Shown here: positions 31,607 through 44,260 of the stretch, one piece after another | How positions within the stretch are numbered: position 1 is the first letter of the stretch | Layout: each line of letters starts with the position of its first letter | Origin: Phytophthora sp. 'mugwort' | Lineage: Eukaryota > Oomycota > Peronosporomycetes > Peronosporales > Peronosporaceae | Direction of reading: 5' to 3' | Assembly (NCBI GenBank): GCA_033558025.1 | Contig: JAUCEF010000006.1 | Span: 4,588,001 to 4,652,000 of the forward strand | Length of the DNA stretch: 64,000 bases | Translations under genes and position numbers: made by a program | The notes under the pieces: generated by a model | What the model was told of the DNA's origin: nothing | Database searches by the model: none | What the model saw: only the letters and a program-made list of their open reading frames with translations

Positions 31607-33866
31607 CTACACGAAGTTCTGGCGGTAGTTATCCTTAGATACCGCTGCAGGGTGCGAGCCACGACTACTACTTTCACTCGACGGTGCCGCCTCGGCAATT
31701 GCTGCAGCTTTTCGTTCCGCGTCCAGAGTGGCCATCACGATCTTGGTCTGCCTAGCAGATTTAATTACCGCCATGTAGACTGAAGCAGCTGACAAAAAAC
31801 ACGCCACGATGGCCAGAGCGATAGAGGCCTCCATCGGAGGACCGTACGTCCTACTCATGAGACCAGTTTCAGAGGAGCTTGATCCCGATAAGGCAGTGGT
31901 ACAACGTGGACCACCCCACGAATGGTACATGCACTCACAGCGCTGGTTAACGCACTTGCCTATCTTCAATGCCGTTCTGCTAAGTGTACCACCGATCGTG
32001 CAGTCATCACTCGTCTTGCAGAACGCCTTGCCCGCGACTTGTTCCCACTTGTTATCGTCGTCTTCGTATTCGTCAATGTGTCCTTCAATCCATTCCTTTG
32101 TCGGGTGACTGGCCGGGTCACAGCCAACCTGCATGTAATTATCAGCCTCTAAATCACTTCCAAGATCTTGGTACAGACGGATATAGTCGATCTTCATGTA
32201 CATCGGGAAGGCGTCGCAGATTTTGTTGGTGACTTCGTCCTTGCCGTCACCACGACATTCCTTTCCAGGGTTCGGTGGTGTAGCACCCCAAAAACTGGAC
32301 AGCGCAACGTTAAATATCACGTACAGAGGCTCCTCGATCATGATCTTCTGTTGGTTCGACTTGTTGGAGTTTTGTGGGACGTTAACAATGGACTCCGTCG
32401 TGACCTCAAACAGTGGCTCGCCGTGAAGCATCCAGCGCACGTAACCATTTGCACCGGTGACCCACTCTACTTGATAGTCCAGAAAACCCGTGTAGGCGCC
32501 AAAATGAATGGGCCAGTTGGAAGAAATAGCGTCCATCTGGTAGTTGAAGGTCTGCATAGCATTTGACTCGGGTGTGGTGCTTGCGTTACGCGGACTCTGG
32601 AAAACGTATTGTCGGGATCACACAAGTACGAGCCCATGTAGGAGTTGATCAATGGATAACATGTGCCATTCGAGTTGATCCCCCAGTGATTTTTGCCCTT
32701 CCCGTCAATCAGGCTCAAGTCCGCGTTCACATCACCAGAGGCAGGACATGTGTCAACTGAGCACGTATTCTCCGTAATTCCTTCCTCGATGGATGCAGCT
32801 ACCGTCTCGTACGTCTGCTTCTCGTCTGTTTTCTGTGTGCAAAAGTTGTTGGCTCCGTAGCGAAGTCCATGATACCAGGACTTGTGACCACGCTCTTGCT
32901 GGTAGAACAATGTCGGGACGTCAATGTAGTTAGCACCAGGCGTCAAGCAGTTGTAGCTATACAAGCAGTAACTCAAGTCTCCGGTAGATGTGTTGACGGG
33001 AAAGAGACGGTAGTCATCGGGCATACCGGGTGCAATCTGCAACGAAGAAGAAATGGCGAGGCCACCACCTTCTAGCACATCAATCTCAGGAGCACCACGG
33101 CCTTGGTTCGGGTTCAAACCATAGCCAGGGTTGTCGTCACAGGCGCTAATACGTTGGAAGATTGGATCAAAGACGTCGGCATCACAGCGATCATACGAGA
33201 ATGGCCACATTCGGTTGGTTGATGCCGAAAAGATAGCGCGCCAAGATTGCCAAGCATCCAAATACCGGGCCACGTCGGGTAGTACCGTTATTCGACTTTG
33301 GCACTGTTTCCAAGTGCTCGATCGGGGTTTCCGGACTCTGCAGTGACGGCTCCAGGTAGCTGAGCTCGTACCTCAAGCATGCCGCCCTGATAGCAGAATT
33401 TGTTCCATGACTGGACCATGGCACCACGATACCAAAAGTTGACGTCCTCGAAGCTAGGAGGGTGAGTGTACATATTATAAATATGAATCACATTCACTTC
33501 ATCGACGGTTTTAATGTAGAAGTAGCACGTTCCGTCGTCGTCACACTGTGTTAAGGTCAAGTTGTGCGAATAGAGCTCAAGAGCGCCGTTCACACCGTCG
33601 GGTTTCTCGAGAGACGTCCAAATGTGATCGTCGCCGGCACGGAAGCTGCGGTCGGGGACGTTGAACTCGTCACTCATCACGAGGTCCCATGTTCGGCCGC
33701 GTGAACTAGTGTACTTGTATCTGCCCTCGGGAGTATCGGGGTCGACCCATGTCCGAATGCCCGACTTGGTCGGGTATGTCGTAGCATTTGTAGCAGCAAC
33801 GATCGCTGTTGAAGCTGTTAACGATAGAGCTAGACTCGATACTGCGGCGTACTGTGCGAGAGGCAT
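31607..33866 (-). pseudogene. SKN1/KRE6-like protein, copy 5 (three lesions)
   Basis: The ATG at 33864-33866 begins a signal peptide (MPLAQYAAVSSLALSLTASTAIVAA) and homology runs to KDNYRQNFV and the stop at 31607. Three lesions break it: TAA at 33288-33290 in the KV-YYPTW block; a 1-bp loss between 33240 and 33241 (GNLGRAIF region); and a net 7-bp loss near 32598 (TFSKCASPRN region). Everything else, including EIDVLE, the EGF-like cysteine cluster (ends SWGGPRC) and the membrane segment (ASIALAIVACFLSAASVYMAV), is well kept, so inactivation looks more recent than in copy 4. It lies 195 bp upstream of the CRN remnant in the same direction. A working allele in other strains is possible. Confidence 0.92.
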
Positions 33867-35634
33867 TAGAACCTGAGCACTGGCGGTAGACTGCTTAGTG
33901 AGTTAAATCCGATCGCCTGGCGGACTCGAGATGGTGGATTGGGGAATGACGAAGGATCAGAGTTGGTACAGTATCTGCAGATCGACTGTTTTTAGCGCGA
34001 CATGTTTCAAGCTGCCGAAATACAACCCTGCACGGAATCTTTTACTATTTAAACCTAGAACTTTGGTTCTTACGGCTGTCAGCTATAGCGAGGCTGTCGA
34101 CACCATACGGCCCTATTTTTCCCCTTTTGAGTCCGGCTGGCGTAGCATTTCCAACACCCGGGAGTGGCAGCCAAGATGTTGGTTGACCCAAAAGTAGGCC
34201 ACCCACAGTTTAGTGTACATGTACTGTACCGCTGGATTTTCAAAGTCAACCGACAGTTGCTAGTTGCGACCGACGTCCGTCGAACAGCTTCGAACAGAAA
34301 AAAAAAGAAGCACGACCTACAATCCCATGATTAGGAGGCGGTGGCAAAGTACTTGACTTCCGGTTAGACTTGTCGTGACTGATTACTACGACCGCCAGCT
34401 CCATCGTATCCGGAAAGAGGTGCCGCCGTCCCTCCAAAGCGTGGGTTTTCTATATAAACTGAGGGTATTCATCACCCGCTGGGTTTTCGAGCGGTGCATG
34501 CTGCAAGTCAAATGCAGCTGCAATCTTTGACGACAACGCGATTTTAATCTAAGTCCTGATTAAAAGTGCGTGACGGGCATAACTGGGACAAGTGGACAAT
34601 AGCAATCGATGTTTTACCTGTTTGTCTATCACCAATAATGACGCTCGCGCTGCAGAAAATACATGTACAGCGGGACGCGTGTTCTGGACGCAGGGGTTTC
34701 GAGACATTTGCATTGAAGATGACCACGACAGTGTCGAGGGTGCCACGGTGGAACGGCTCGCGGCGGTATTTTTGTGGCATCGCTGGCAAGATGGATAGCT
34801 TCACACACGCGGTATTTGCGGGCTCAATTTATTTTTCACTTGTGTATTTGTACCTCGCACAGTTGGACTTTAACATTTCCAGGTCGACGTGTGCGTGCGT
34901 TGCCACGCGACCACTGGAGACCAATACTGTACGTTGAAGGCGCCTTGACCGGATGGGATCGCGGCACTACCGTCAGTTGTGTGCAGGAACGCTTCGACGT
35001 CGCGCCAACGATACTGATGTACGAGAGTTGATAGCGTCTTCGTGAGTTTGCTGCTTAAAGGGGGAATATAGCTCGAGTTGTAACAACCTCTGGTGGAGTC
35101 GCGGGCTGCATCACCTTGCAGACCAGCTAGATGCGACAAATGCTCTATATATTTCCCGATGTCGTCATGGTGGACGCACCGCACGATATTTTTATGTTTT
35201 TGTTTCTCAATCCGTTTATGCATTACGTCAGGACGAGCTGGTGATGTCGAAATCCCGCACGACTTGCTAGTAAAGTGGATACATTGGTTCCTGTAGGTAC
35301 TGCTTCACCAGTACCTCGATAGCGAACTGGTGTTCGTTATTGCCCTTCGCAAGACAATTTTGTGCTTCCTTTGGCAACCACTTTGCGCGCCTCGTAGGCA
35401 ATGCAATAAGATGCCTTAGCTCGCCGTGCAGACCAGGATGTGTGAGCTTTGCCGGTCTGTTTGGACAAACGTACCACAATCGCAAGCGTATTGCGGCGGA
35501 CAGTTTGGATCTACAAACGACAAAGCCAAAGGGTTAATCGAAGGAGATGTCAGATCATCACACAAGTAGTTTCGCACCTCTTTAACAGAAATGGACAGAG
35601 CTTCCCGATTGCCTCTCATGTTCTAGACTAACTT
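33867..35634. other. Unassigned region upstream of copy 5
   Basis: The first few hundred bases should hold the former promoter of copy 5. Plus-strand ORFs at 34592-34798 and 34566-34937 overlap in different frames and match nothing I know. GTACATGTACTGTAC occurs at 34215-34229. Confidence 0.35.
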
Positions 35635-35997
35635 TGTGGCGGGGCACACAACACCTTGCGCACAGGAAGTATGACTTCCAGAGAGTATACAAACTCTCAG
35701 TGAACGGCAGTTCACTAGTCCCTGGCCTGTGGGACTATTACCAAATTAGGTAGATTTAAGACTGAATATATTTATAGGTGACCCCTTTTAATGCGTCTAC
35801 ATACTAACTATTAGTCATCCATAAAGTACCCTAGATGTTATCCTATTGAATGGCTCCGAAGTCTCTGTTTCCATATCTGTGGTACCTATCCATGACGTCA
35901 TTACTGTCGACGAGTGATGTTTGGCAACATCACTTAGTGTACTTGGGTACTCTTGCTCTGAAGAGTGACTAGGCACTCTTCATGTAACCCCGTTACA
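35635..35997 (-). repeat. Solo gypsy LTR, family A
   Basis: On the minus strand it reads TGTAACGGGGTTACA ... CCGCCACA and aligns along its length with the LTR at 19451-19800. Flanks are AACTT and AACGT, a 5-bp target duplication with one change. No internal retroelement sequence adjoins it, so it probably arose by LTR-LTR recombination. Confidence 0.8.
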
Positions 35998-37504
35998 AAC
36001 GTGATGAATCGAATGAAATATAGCTCAACGTACCGATCAGAAAAACGCCTTGTTTGGTTTGGTTTTGTAAACGGCCTTCCATTTGAGCTTGCTTAACTTT
36101 TCTATGGAGACTCCGTTTCTTAAGTAAGCAGACCTAAAAAGGTCTGTCTGTCTTCCGCGAAGCTATGCACTTCGGCATTTTCCCTTCGGTCTTGCGTGTG
36201 GTGGAGTGATTCAGATCCGTTACAGCGGGTCCTCTCTGAGGTCCTTGTTCTGACGATTAGTGCTCCACACCAAGGCGAGTATGTATCTTGATTGTTGTGT
36301 TTCACTCAGAGGAAGGATCATGAGCAGCAAGGATTCCCAGGTCCTCACTGTTTGTGCTTGTACCGGACGCAAGGGGCTCAACAGGCCTGGGGTGACGTGG
36401 TGTATATCAGATGAGCTTCAACACATGGAGGCCATCAAGCCCCCACGTGCTTCATTCTTGAGTTGGGTGAGCACTAGGGTTCGCTAGGTCCTTTTACCTT
36501 GGTAGTTATCGGTTTTGTGCTCTTCGAGGGGTACCAGGTCCTCGTTGTCTTGGCAATCAGATTGAACGCGATGGGTCTGCCAGAACCCATCTTGGTGTGG
36601 ATCTTAACTACACATAGTTTACCAAGCCCGATCTTAAATACAGATAGTTTGCCAGGCCTCACATGCTACGGGGCAGTTAACAACAGTTTTGGTGGCAGCC
36701 AGCAAGCACGGTGCCGCGTCCGTTCCCGGCGCACAAGAACATCCCATCTTCCTTTCCCGGCCCCGCGCTAGGGGGCTTCGTCCGAGAAGAGAGATCTTCC
36801 GAAGAGGCGCTGGAGGTGTACCTGAAACCACTTGAGCCAGGGGACGCGAAAAAGCGAAGTAAACCCCAAAATATACCGGAATTCACCAAGACAGTATAAA
36901 TTCTGAACGCTTTGCTTCTGTTCATCTCACTCCGTTGATGCTCTTGATGGAGGTGATGAACTTGGACGCGTTGAATATAGCACACCAAATACTACCCGGT
37001 AGCGCGGGGTTTTAAGTAGGTAGCCGTTTTTCTTGTTGTTACATGTAAATGCAAAGCGCCTACTTAAAAAAATAAAACATCAAGTAGACGCTTCGCATTG
37101 GCGACGGCCTCACTACACAGAGGACCTAGCAGCATTCAAACCACAGGTAACTGGTGAGGTCGCCGAGCACCACAATAGAGTACAAGGAACAGTAGCTAGC
37201 AAAGCGAATGGTAAAACACGTGATTCATCTAGTGAATAAAAGACTGCCCCTCTCCTTCGCAGTCATGATTCACCCCTCAGCATGCCCTCGGGGAATAAAT
37301 TCCCACGCACAATGGCTACGATCCATCATGGACCCAAACACGCGGTAGCTAACCCGTGTCGGATATCTCTTACTAATCTCAAAAGCGCGATTTGTGTAAG
37401 TGTTTTACTTGGGACACACATCGATACCCACCGCAGTCACGATAATATTCAAAAATTTCATACCGGTACAACGGGATATTATAACGGATATTACTGAATA
37501 ATTA
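35998..37504. other. Unassigned region, probably old transposon sequence
   Basis: No domain is recognised. The minus strand at 36474-36662 has a lysine-rich frame (VKIHTKMGSGRPIAFNLIAKTTRTW), and plus-strand 36711-36899 encodes a 62-codon frame. An imperfect 30-bp tandem duplication starting GATCTTAA lies at about 36600-36659. Confidence 0.3.
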
Positions 37505-38213
37505 TTATTGCGACATCGGTATTGCCCTTATTATGATTGCTTTGATGAGCCTCCAATCAATTTTTATAGTGAATTGTCCGATCGCCGTGTGCAGCCCTAT
37601 AAATTCGGCCACATTGTTGGTTGTGTCTTGCCTCCCTAGCGCAATTGCCGCCGCCCACACTATCCTGTGCGCGTCCCCACGTTGGTCAATTTCAACCATA
37701 ACACTGCCGCTGCCTGCACCTGAATTCCCTCGAGAACTCCGTCAAAGAATCCAACTCCCCCCCCCCGGCGGTTCATATTTTGTCTTTTTTTTTCTGTGTC
37801 CTGCTTCCATCTGCGTATGATGGCTCCCGCAATGTCCATCAGCGGCTGGATCATCATCGTCATAGGATAGAGATTTAAATGATAACGCACAAAAGCCTCA
37901 GTGATCATACGTAGCTGTCCTTCCATCTGTTGTTGAAGTGTGTTGCCGAATTCCCCGATCCATACAGTCTATCAATATTCCATCGCCAAATTGTGGTAAG
38001 TGTCACCGCACAGCCTATCGCCCACAGCTCCCCTACCACCATGTATATGATCCCCCACTTCTCGAAATTGCACTCGTCACCCCACTTGCTCAGCCATTGG
38101 GGCACAAAAAAGAACTTGCCTTCTGTCCTGAACAAGTGCATCGATGTCCATTCTAGTAACTTCGCGTTCTTGATTTCCCAGGCCCCTAAAAACGAAGCGG
38201 AATCATTAATCAC
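37505..38213 (-). pseudogene. Non-LTR retrotransposon ORF2 remnant (RT end plus RNase H)
   Basis: The frame at 37905-38213 includes IYMVVGELWAIGCAVTLTTIWRWNIDRLYG, like the region after the RT of L1-type oomycete elements. Then, in a second frame, GFFDGVLEGIQ resembles the start of RNase H (FDGGSRGNPG type), and 37505-37699 continues with WAAAIALGRQDTTNNVAEFIGL, matching the DxTNNxAEY block of RNase H. Frames change at least twice and a C10 run (37757-37766) lies inside. Upstream RT is missing. Confidence 0.5.
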
Positions 38214-41061
38214 TTACAGCACTCTACGATGAACGCTTTAATCCTGATGGCGACAAAACCGATGGTTTAACCGTGGAGTTCGAGCCGCCCGAAGATGACT
38301 CAGACCCAGACCGTCACGAATTAGAAGTTGGTTTTTGTTGATCGAGTTGAGTTCGCCACGACAGCGGCAGCAAAACTCGGGATCGATGTCTATGATGGAT
38401 ATTTGTACACTTTCGCTGCCAACTATGGCAAAAGAGGTGACAAGATGGATGGCAGAAGTGTCTATCGCTGCATTTCACTCGAACACTGCAAGAAACGTGT
38501 TCGTCTGGCTCCTGCAAAAAAGTAGCCGTGCAACATGTCTTTTTGTTGCAAGACGCTGATATACATTTTCAGGAGCTGCTACGGATGCGAAGACGCGAGG
38601 GATTCCGTAGTTTTTGTTCGGGAAGTAGATGACTGTTTGTTAAGATGCGGGCCCAAGAAGTGTAGGAAAATACTTCTTGAACGGTATATTAACGTGCCGA
38701 GTCTCGTGAGTCCGTTCCTGATGAATCGCAGCTGAAAAACAGGAAATCAACGCTATGAAGCAAGTGCAGGCTCGTTCGTCGTCCGTGGTCCAAAGCGTTT
38801 GCATGCAAGAGGTCCTATCTGGAGAGATCATTGGTACTGCCGATAGTATAGAGGTAATTTCTTTGGCAGAGGGCGAGACGAGACTAAAACATCTGGGGGC
38901 GGTACGAATTACATGAGGGTTTGTAAAGGCAAAGCTTGCGGCGCTAGAGATTTTATCGGTAGCGTTGGGCTGTAGCTGGCTGAAATATATCCTGGGTCAT
39001 AGACGCTAGCAGTGGCTTCTATGTGGTTGTTGCCGTTATTCCCAGTGCCTCAATTCCCAAATCCGGTCTGCTGCGACGGCAGGGTGACATGCTACTGTCC
39101 CTGGGCTATCAGGAAAGCACGGTGGCCCAGGAATCATCGCTGCGCTTGGTCAGAATGCTTCGGCGGTGGATTTTTGCTGAGTGCAGTTCTAAAAGAAGCC
39201 TCGCTAGCCAGCAGCTTGGCTTGATGACCTACCGTTTTTACCATCTCACTTGAACACCTGCCATTCCACGTGTGCCCTTGCTAAGCCACCTTTTGCAAAT
39301 CAACTCGATGAGAAACCGCGTTTGCCTCGGTGAAAAGCCCCACCCCTAACGTTCTTTTTCTGTAGTAACTAACGGGTCCAAATATAAGGTTTTCAGAATT
39401 ATGGCTCACAACACCTTTGGGAAGGATCAGTTCGGCTTCCATTCCATTTTAGATCGGGAGACAGCAGTGAATTTTATAAATAAAAATAAAAAATAAAATT
39501 TCCGCCATGTCACCACCGCTATAAAGACAAAAAATTCGAACTGGGAGAAAATCGCCGTAATGGCACCGAATGGCATCTTATATATGCTTATTCGCTCTTA
39601 CTTGGCTAGGTTTATAAGGATTTTACTGCATAGCAGTCATGCAAGAATTTTTTTCCCGACATTCGCATTCTGCTACGTTCTACAAGGCTCTCCAGGAGAA
39701 GGCCGGCTACCAAATGATGTACACGAAATGGCCAAATGTATGCTTTGTATTCTGACACGCGCAATCAAAAAAGGAGTACGAAAAGTCACGCCACTACATG
39801 ATCTCGCTTCTGCCCGAACGCGAACCAGATCATACCACACCTACTTCGACGCAAACTGGGATATATGCCGAGATAAGCGGGTAAACTATTAGCGAGATAG
39901 CATTTTCCACCCCTCGGTATAAAACACTATCAACCGATTGGAGTCAGCCTGGGGTAGGATGAAGCTAGATCTGGCTGGAGCCGTCGATGCCTCTCATTAA
40001 GTGCATCCAGACCATCGTTGTCAGTCAAGCTGTAAAGAACAGGAATTTGACATGGGGATCAGCGTACGTAAGCTAACATTTGTATTTGTTTAGTAGTAAC
40101 GCAACTAGTGATGGACGGATTCGTTTGATCACTCAGAACGTACCCACCAGGATACAATAACCAAGGCACTGTTGTGCGGACAGCTTGGACTTGATGTGAT
40201 CCTTGGAATGTGTTTTGGAAAGTGAACTTCATTAGACTGAGCGATTTCCGCTCCACTATGCTAGCTGGCTTACTCCGCGGATCTTTTTATGCGCAGAGGA
40301 CCCTTCGGGCACATGACCCTTTGCAATCATTCTGCCAACTGCAACTACCGTCACTCGCATATCCTATTAAGTTGACTAGCTCCTTCACTACGCCATAGCA
40401 ATGCATGCTTGGTCCATGCGCCCATGTGTTCAGCATGGATTCAGTACACGTCCAGTGGCAGTCCAGAGGTTGTCACCGGGATTCGTCAAGGGACCGAACA
40501 TCATCAGATACATCAAGATTAAAACAAGGAGATGTTGGAACGGCTTGCGACTGTGTCCTTCATGAAACAAAATAATCGCGTCTGAGTATCAATATGCAAA
40601 ATAACAGTAAGTGGGATTGTGCATTTTCCGATAGTGGTTGAAAAGTAAATATTCGGCATAGGACTGTGATACTTGTAGTATCGGTGCCAATGCGGGTGGT
40701 GCACCAAGAATATCGACGAATCGGAGTGTCTGTGCATGTTCTTTCGCATGCGCCTTCTACCTTGTCGACATATTATGTTTCTGCGCAAAAAAGGTGAGTA
40801 AAGATGTTGCCGTGCTGATACATTAACCTGACATGACATCGGTGTTGGTGTGTAGATGTTACAGAGGAGCGTTGTCCTTGAGTCAGATATACACCCTCAA
40901 CTGAGTACTGTGGTACGAGAAGGTGGGGCATGTGTCCCACACAATCCACAACTTTGAACGTAACCCCGCTCCACATGAACCAATATGAACCCGTAATATA
41001 ACTAGTTGCGGACTCCAAGAGTCAAAGGTCCCTTAACAAGGCAAATGATCTTACTTCATAA
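38214..41061. other. Unassigned region left of gypsy element C
   Basis: Plus-strand 38328-38525 encodes VYRCISLEHCKKRVRLA within a 65-codon frame, weakly like a FLYWCH/MULE-type zinc finger. Nothing else is recognised. At about 40885-40975 the bases TGAGTACTG ... GTGTCCCACA ... GTAACCCCG resemble the reverse complement of the family B LTR, as does a stretch at about 46818-46885 on the other side of element C. Confidence 0.3.
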
Positions 41062-41321
41062 TGTAACGGGACGAGGTCAGCCATTATTTAGCTTACACTA
41101 TTAGCTGTAGGAAGCGTGCTAATACACTCGTAAATTCAACTCTGTTTTATTTTAAGTCCGGGGCAAAATGACCCGGCTTTCTGTGAGCCACTCAATGCGG
41201 ATCGACTCCTGATTAGCTGTAATGGGTCTGGCTCCCCACTTATCAGCCAATCCGGAGGATGTCTGCCTACTTATGTAATATCTAAAACCTACTTAGTTAT
41301 GTAACAGGATGGCGCCTTACA
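41062..41321 (-). repeat. 3' LTR of element C
   Basis: On the minus strand it runs TGTAAGGCGCC ... CCCGTTACA. It differs from the partner at 46395-46656 by 10 substitutions, all transitions, and 2 single-base indels. Confidence 0.92.
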
Positions 41322-42531
41322 TCACCCCCTCTTTAAGTTGCGCTTACCGTATTGTAGCGCGTACCGTAACATACCGTTCCTGCAACGCGCAGTACAGTGG
41401 ATGCGCCGATACGAGAATCTCACTAGAAGCCACCACACATCATCCCCTTGGAGCGATGATACTGCTCGGCAACCACATTGCCGAACAAGCGCGACGGCAA
41501 TCATGTCAAGACCTCGCAACACGTTTGAAGTCGACGACTACCCCCACGCCTGGAGCCGGCGACAAGACTGGTCCCCGCTCCTCACGTAATGGACATCAAC
41601 CTAAAGCCGTGGCGGTTGTACAGCTTCGAGGGTGCTGATGAGCCGGAGCTGTTAGATGAGATGAACAGTACTTCCGACGGTACCGCGCAACGAAGAGCAA
41701 GGCGACGAGCCACGCCTTTTCACACGACGCCCCGCAACGCTCATAGTGTGCCTTCATCAGGCGTTGGAATGCGGCGCGACGTGAAGGGAATCCTTCACGA
41801 CATGGCTCGAAGCGCGTGAGATGACACATGGCGAACACGCTATTGGCGATCTGCGGAGTCGAGTCTGCATGATGTCGGCGGACTCGTGGGCTTGCGCTAC
41901 ATGCACCTTCGTAAGGGGTGCTTCCATTGCAGCCACGTACGCCGGCCCACCCGAGCGGAGTGGGAAGAGCAGGTGCTTAAGTGGCCGCTGGCGGGGAACG
42001 AGCAGCGTTGGATTGGTTGTTACGAGCGATCGCTGCACCAGCTTCGGCAGGCGATGGAACGGCGTGAACGTGATAACACGCGGCGTGGGTATAGCCATAG
42101 CCGCATGACTCTCGAAGATTACCGTTGCTGGGGTTCGTCCGCTCGGTCTCGCGGACGCGCGCGGGATTGTGACTGGCAGCAGAATCGAGAGGTAAGTGCG
42201 CGTGGCTATCGGACGCGGACCCGACAGCGCAGTCAGAGCCGCAGCCGTTCGCGAGATGTTGAATCGAATGTAGGAGGCTCACGCATACGGACAAATGTGT
42301 CAGCGTGGACTCGTAGTTCGCTATCACATCCGGAATATGCGGCGCCTCGGTTCCCATGTATCCTTCGCTGGCGAATAACCTAGCCAGCGGACGCGATAAT
42401 GTTACTCCGACCGTGCCGGCGCAGAGCTCGCGCCGGCACCCGGCGTCTGCGCCTTTCGAGTATCGCGATCAACAATTCATTCGGCCACCCATCTTCGAGC
42501 GCCCGACGAGTCTATCAGCAGTGGAAGACCA

Positions 42532-43221
42532 TCACGACGGAAGGGCGCCGGAATTGAGACCGCAGGCGCGCCGCCTCCTGAGGGCATGATGACCGCTGAG
42601 CAGTATCGCTTGCTTCAAGTGGAGGCCGAGCAGATGACGAACGAGTTGCAGGACGCACGTTTGATGGCGGAAAGCGCTCGCGAAGACGCGAACGCGGCAA
42701 CGGCTGCTGCGGAGAGGACTCGGCGCGAGCAGGGGGCTCTTGTCGAGCGTCTGCGGCGTCTGGAGACCGAGGCGTTTGGACGGCCGCAGCAGAACGAGTC
42801 GGTGCGCGCGCAGCAGGGACTCGGCTTGAGTCGACGACAGCGCCGTCGGCTCGGACTCTCTGAATATGAGCCGGCATCGGCGGCTGAACGTCCGGGATCG
42901 CCGCGGGATGGTACAGCTTTTGAGACGTCCGACGTAGAACGTCGGATACAGCCGCATCGCAGTAGGGGTGTCCAGCGTGTAGGCATCGCCTATAACCTTG
43001 ATAATCTTGAATGGTGCAATTAATCTTGGTGCTAACTTGTTTGCACACAAGTTCGTGACCGAGGCTGCTTGAATACCCGCAGTAGACAATAACAAGCGCT
43101 CCCCTTGTCGGAAGTTGTGCATGTTCTTCCGACCTCGACGATCTGCATTTTTTTTCTGCCTGTCGACTGCTGTTTGCAGCGCGTTACGCACATATCGCGT
43201 GACGGCCTGGCGATGCAACAT
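42532..43221 (-). pseudogene. Element C integrase C-terminal (GPY-type) region
   Basis: The frame reads QAVTRYVRNALQTAVDRQKKNADRRG, then GERLLLSTAGIQ ... NKLAPRLIAPFKIIKVIGDAYTLD ... YPTFYVGRLKSC. This matches the region after the integrase core in gypsy elements. Past about residue 110 the composition changes to Arg/Ser-rich text, probably non-coding, and the antisense ORF lies opposite. No chromodomain was recognised here. Confidence 0.6.
42586..43023 (+). CDS. Antisense ORF of element C, coiled coil, function unknown
   Basis: This 145-codon ORF runs opposite the end of integrase. It starts with ATG (a second ATG overlaps at 42589) and encodes a strongly helical Glu/Arg/Ala-rich stretch (residues about 5-70, for example EQMTNELQDARLMAESARED) followed by an Arg-rich part. 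Upstream on the same strand, 41886-42383 and 42356-42589 are open in other frames and contain CFHC ... HQLRQAMERRERDNTRR and an RS-type stretch, so a longer broken antisense gene is possible. It may be a real second gene of the element or a by-product of codon bias on the opposite strand. Confidence 0.35.
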   Translation: MMTAEQYRLLQVEAEQMTNELQDARLMAESAREDANAATAAAERTRREQGALVERLRRLETEAFGRPQQNESVRAQQGLGLSRRQRRRLGLSEYEPASAAERPGSPRDGTAFETSDVERRIQPHRSRGVQRVGIAYNLDNLEWCN

Positions 43222-43377
43222 AAAATCTGTTACTTCGACGGATAAATCGGTGAACCAACTTCTTTTAGCGAGAAGTTGGACGCGGGAGACGCGGGCGGAA
43301 CCTATGATAGAGTTATTGCAGAAGCTGATACGTTAAGCGTCGGCTGCACTGCCGACGCGCCGTCGGGTTCTTTCGCC

Positions 43378-44260
43378 TCAATGCCACGAGTGACGGTTCC
43401 ATAGCCGCACACCGCCAGGTTTTCCCCCACCAAGAGTGGAGCCCGTACTATCAGCGGCCGAGTTCAGAGCATGAAGTGCGGGGACGCGCGGGTGCCGCGC
43501 GTTGTTTACGAAGAATGGCGTCAACCCTGTTGACGCGTGAACCGCATTATTGATAGCGAATTCTGCGAGTGGTAGGAAGGACAACCGCGATGCGAATGAA
43601 GTCGCATAACTTCGCAAAACATCTTCGAGAACTCGATTAACGCGCTCTTTTTTTGCCCATCCGTCTCGGGATGGGCCGCCGTGGACATCAACAACCGGGT
43701 ACCAAGGAGTTCGAACAGCCGGTCACAAAAGGCCGACGTGAAACGCGGGTCACGGTCGGAGACGATGGATTCCCGTGCCTATGGTGCCGGAATATCGTGT
43801 CGAGGAAAAGCGTCGCGGTCTCTTCCACGGTAATTTGAGCCACGACGGGAGCGAAGTCAACATTTTGCTGAAGCGGTCGACGAGGACCAAGACGCCCGTG
43901 CGGCCTTCGTCATTCGCAGGAAGACCAAAGATGAAGTCCATGCTGACGGACTGCCACGCTTCCGTTGCAATTGGTAACGGACGCAGTGGAGCTTGCGACG
44001 ACGGTGCCGGCTTTACGCGCTGGCACATTTCGCAGGACCGTACCCATTTGCGAATCCACTTGTACATGCGCGACCAGAAGTAATCACGCGACAGTGCGCC
44101 GAATGTCTTCTCGCGACCGAGATGACCTCCGACTGGCACGTCTTGATACTCATGCACGAGACGGGCACGAAGGTTGTGATCCGCTGGGATGAAGACACGT
44201 GTACAATCAAAAGTATCCATCGTGTATGTCAGGAGCGGACTGTTAAGCTGGTACCGCTTG
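43378..44260 (-). pseudogene. Element C integrase, HHCC zinc region and core, frameshifted
   Basis: The frame ending at 43750 has the HHCC region (HEYQDVPVGGHLGREKTF ... RSCEMCQRVK) and the start of the DDE core (SMDFIFGLPANDEGR ... LVDRFSKM). It then breaks near 43840. The end of the core continues in 43378-43617 ([21 protein letters not shown]). The part with the second and third catalytic residues is damaged. Confidence 0.8.
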
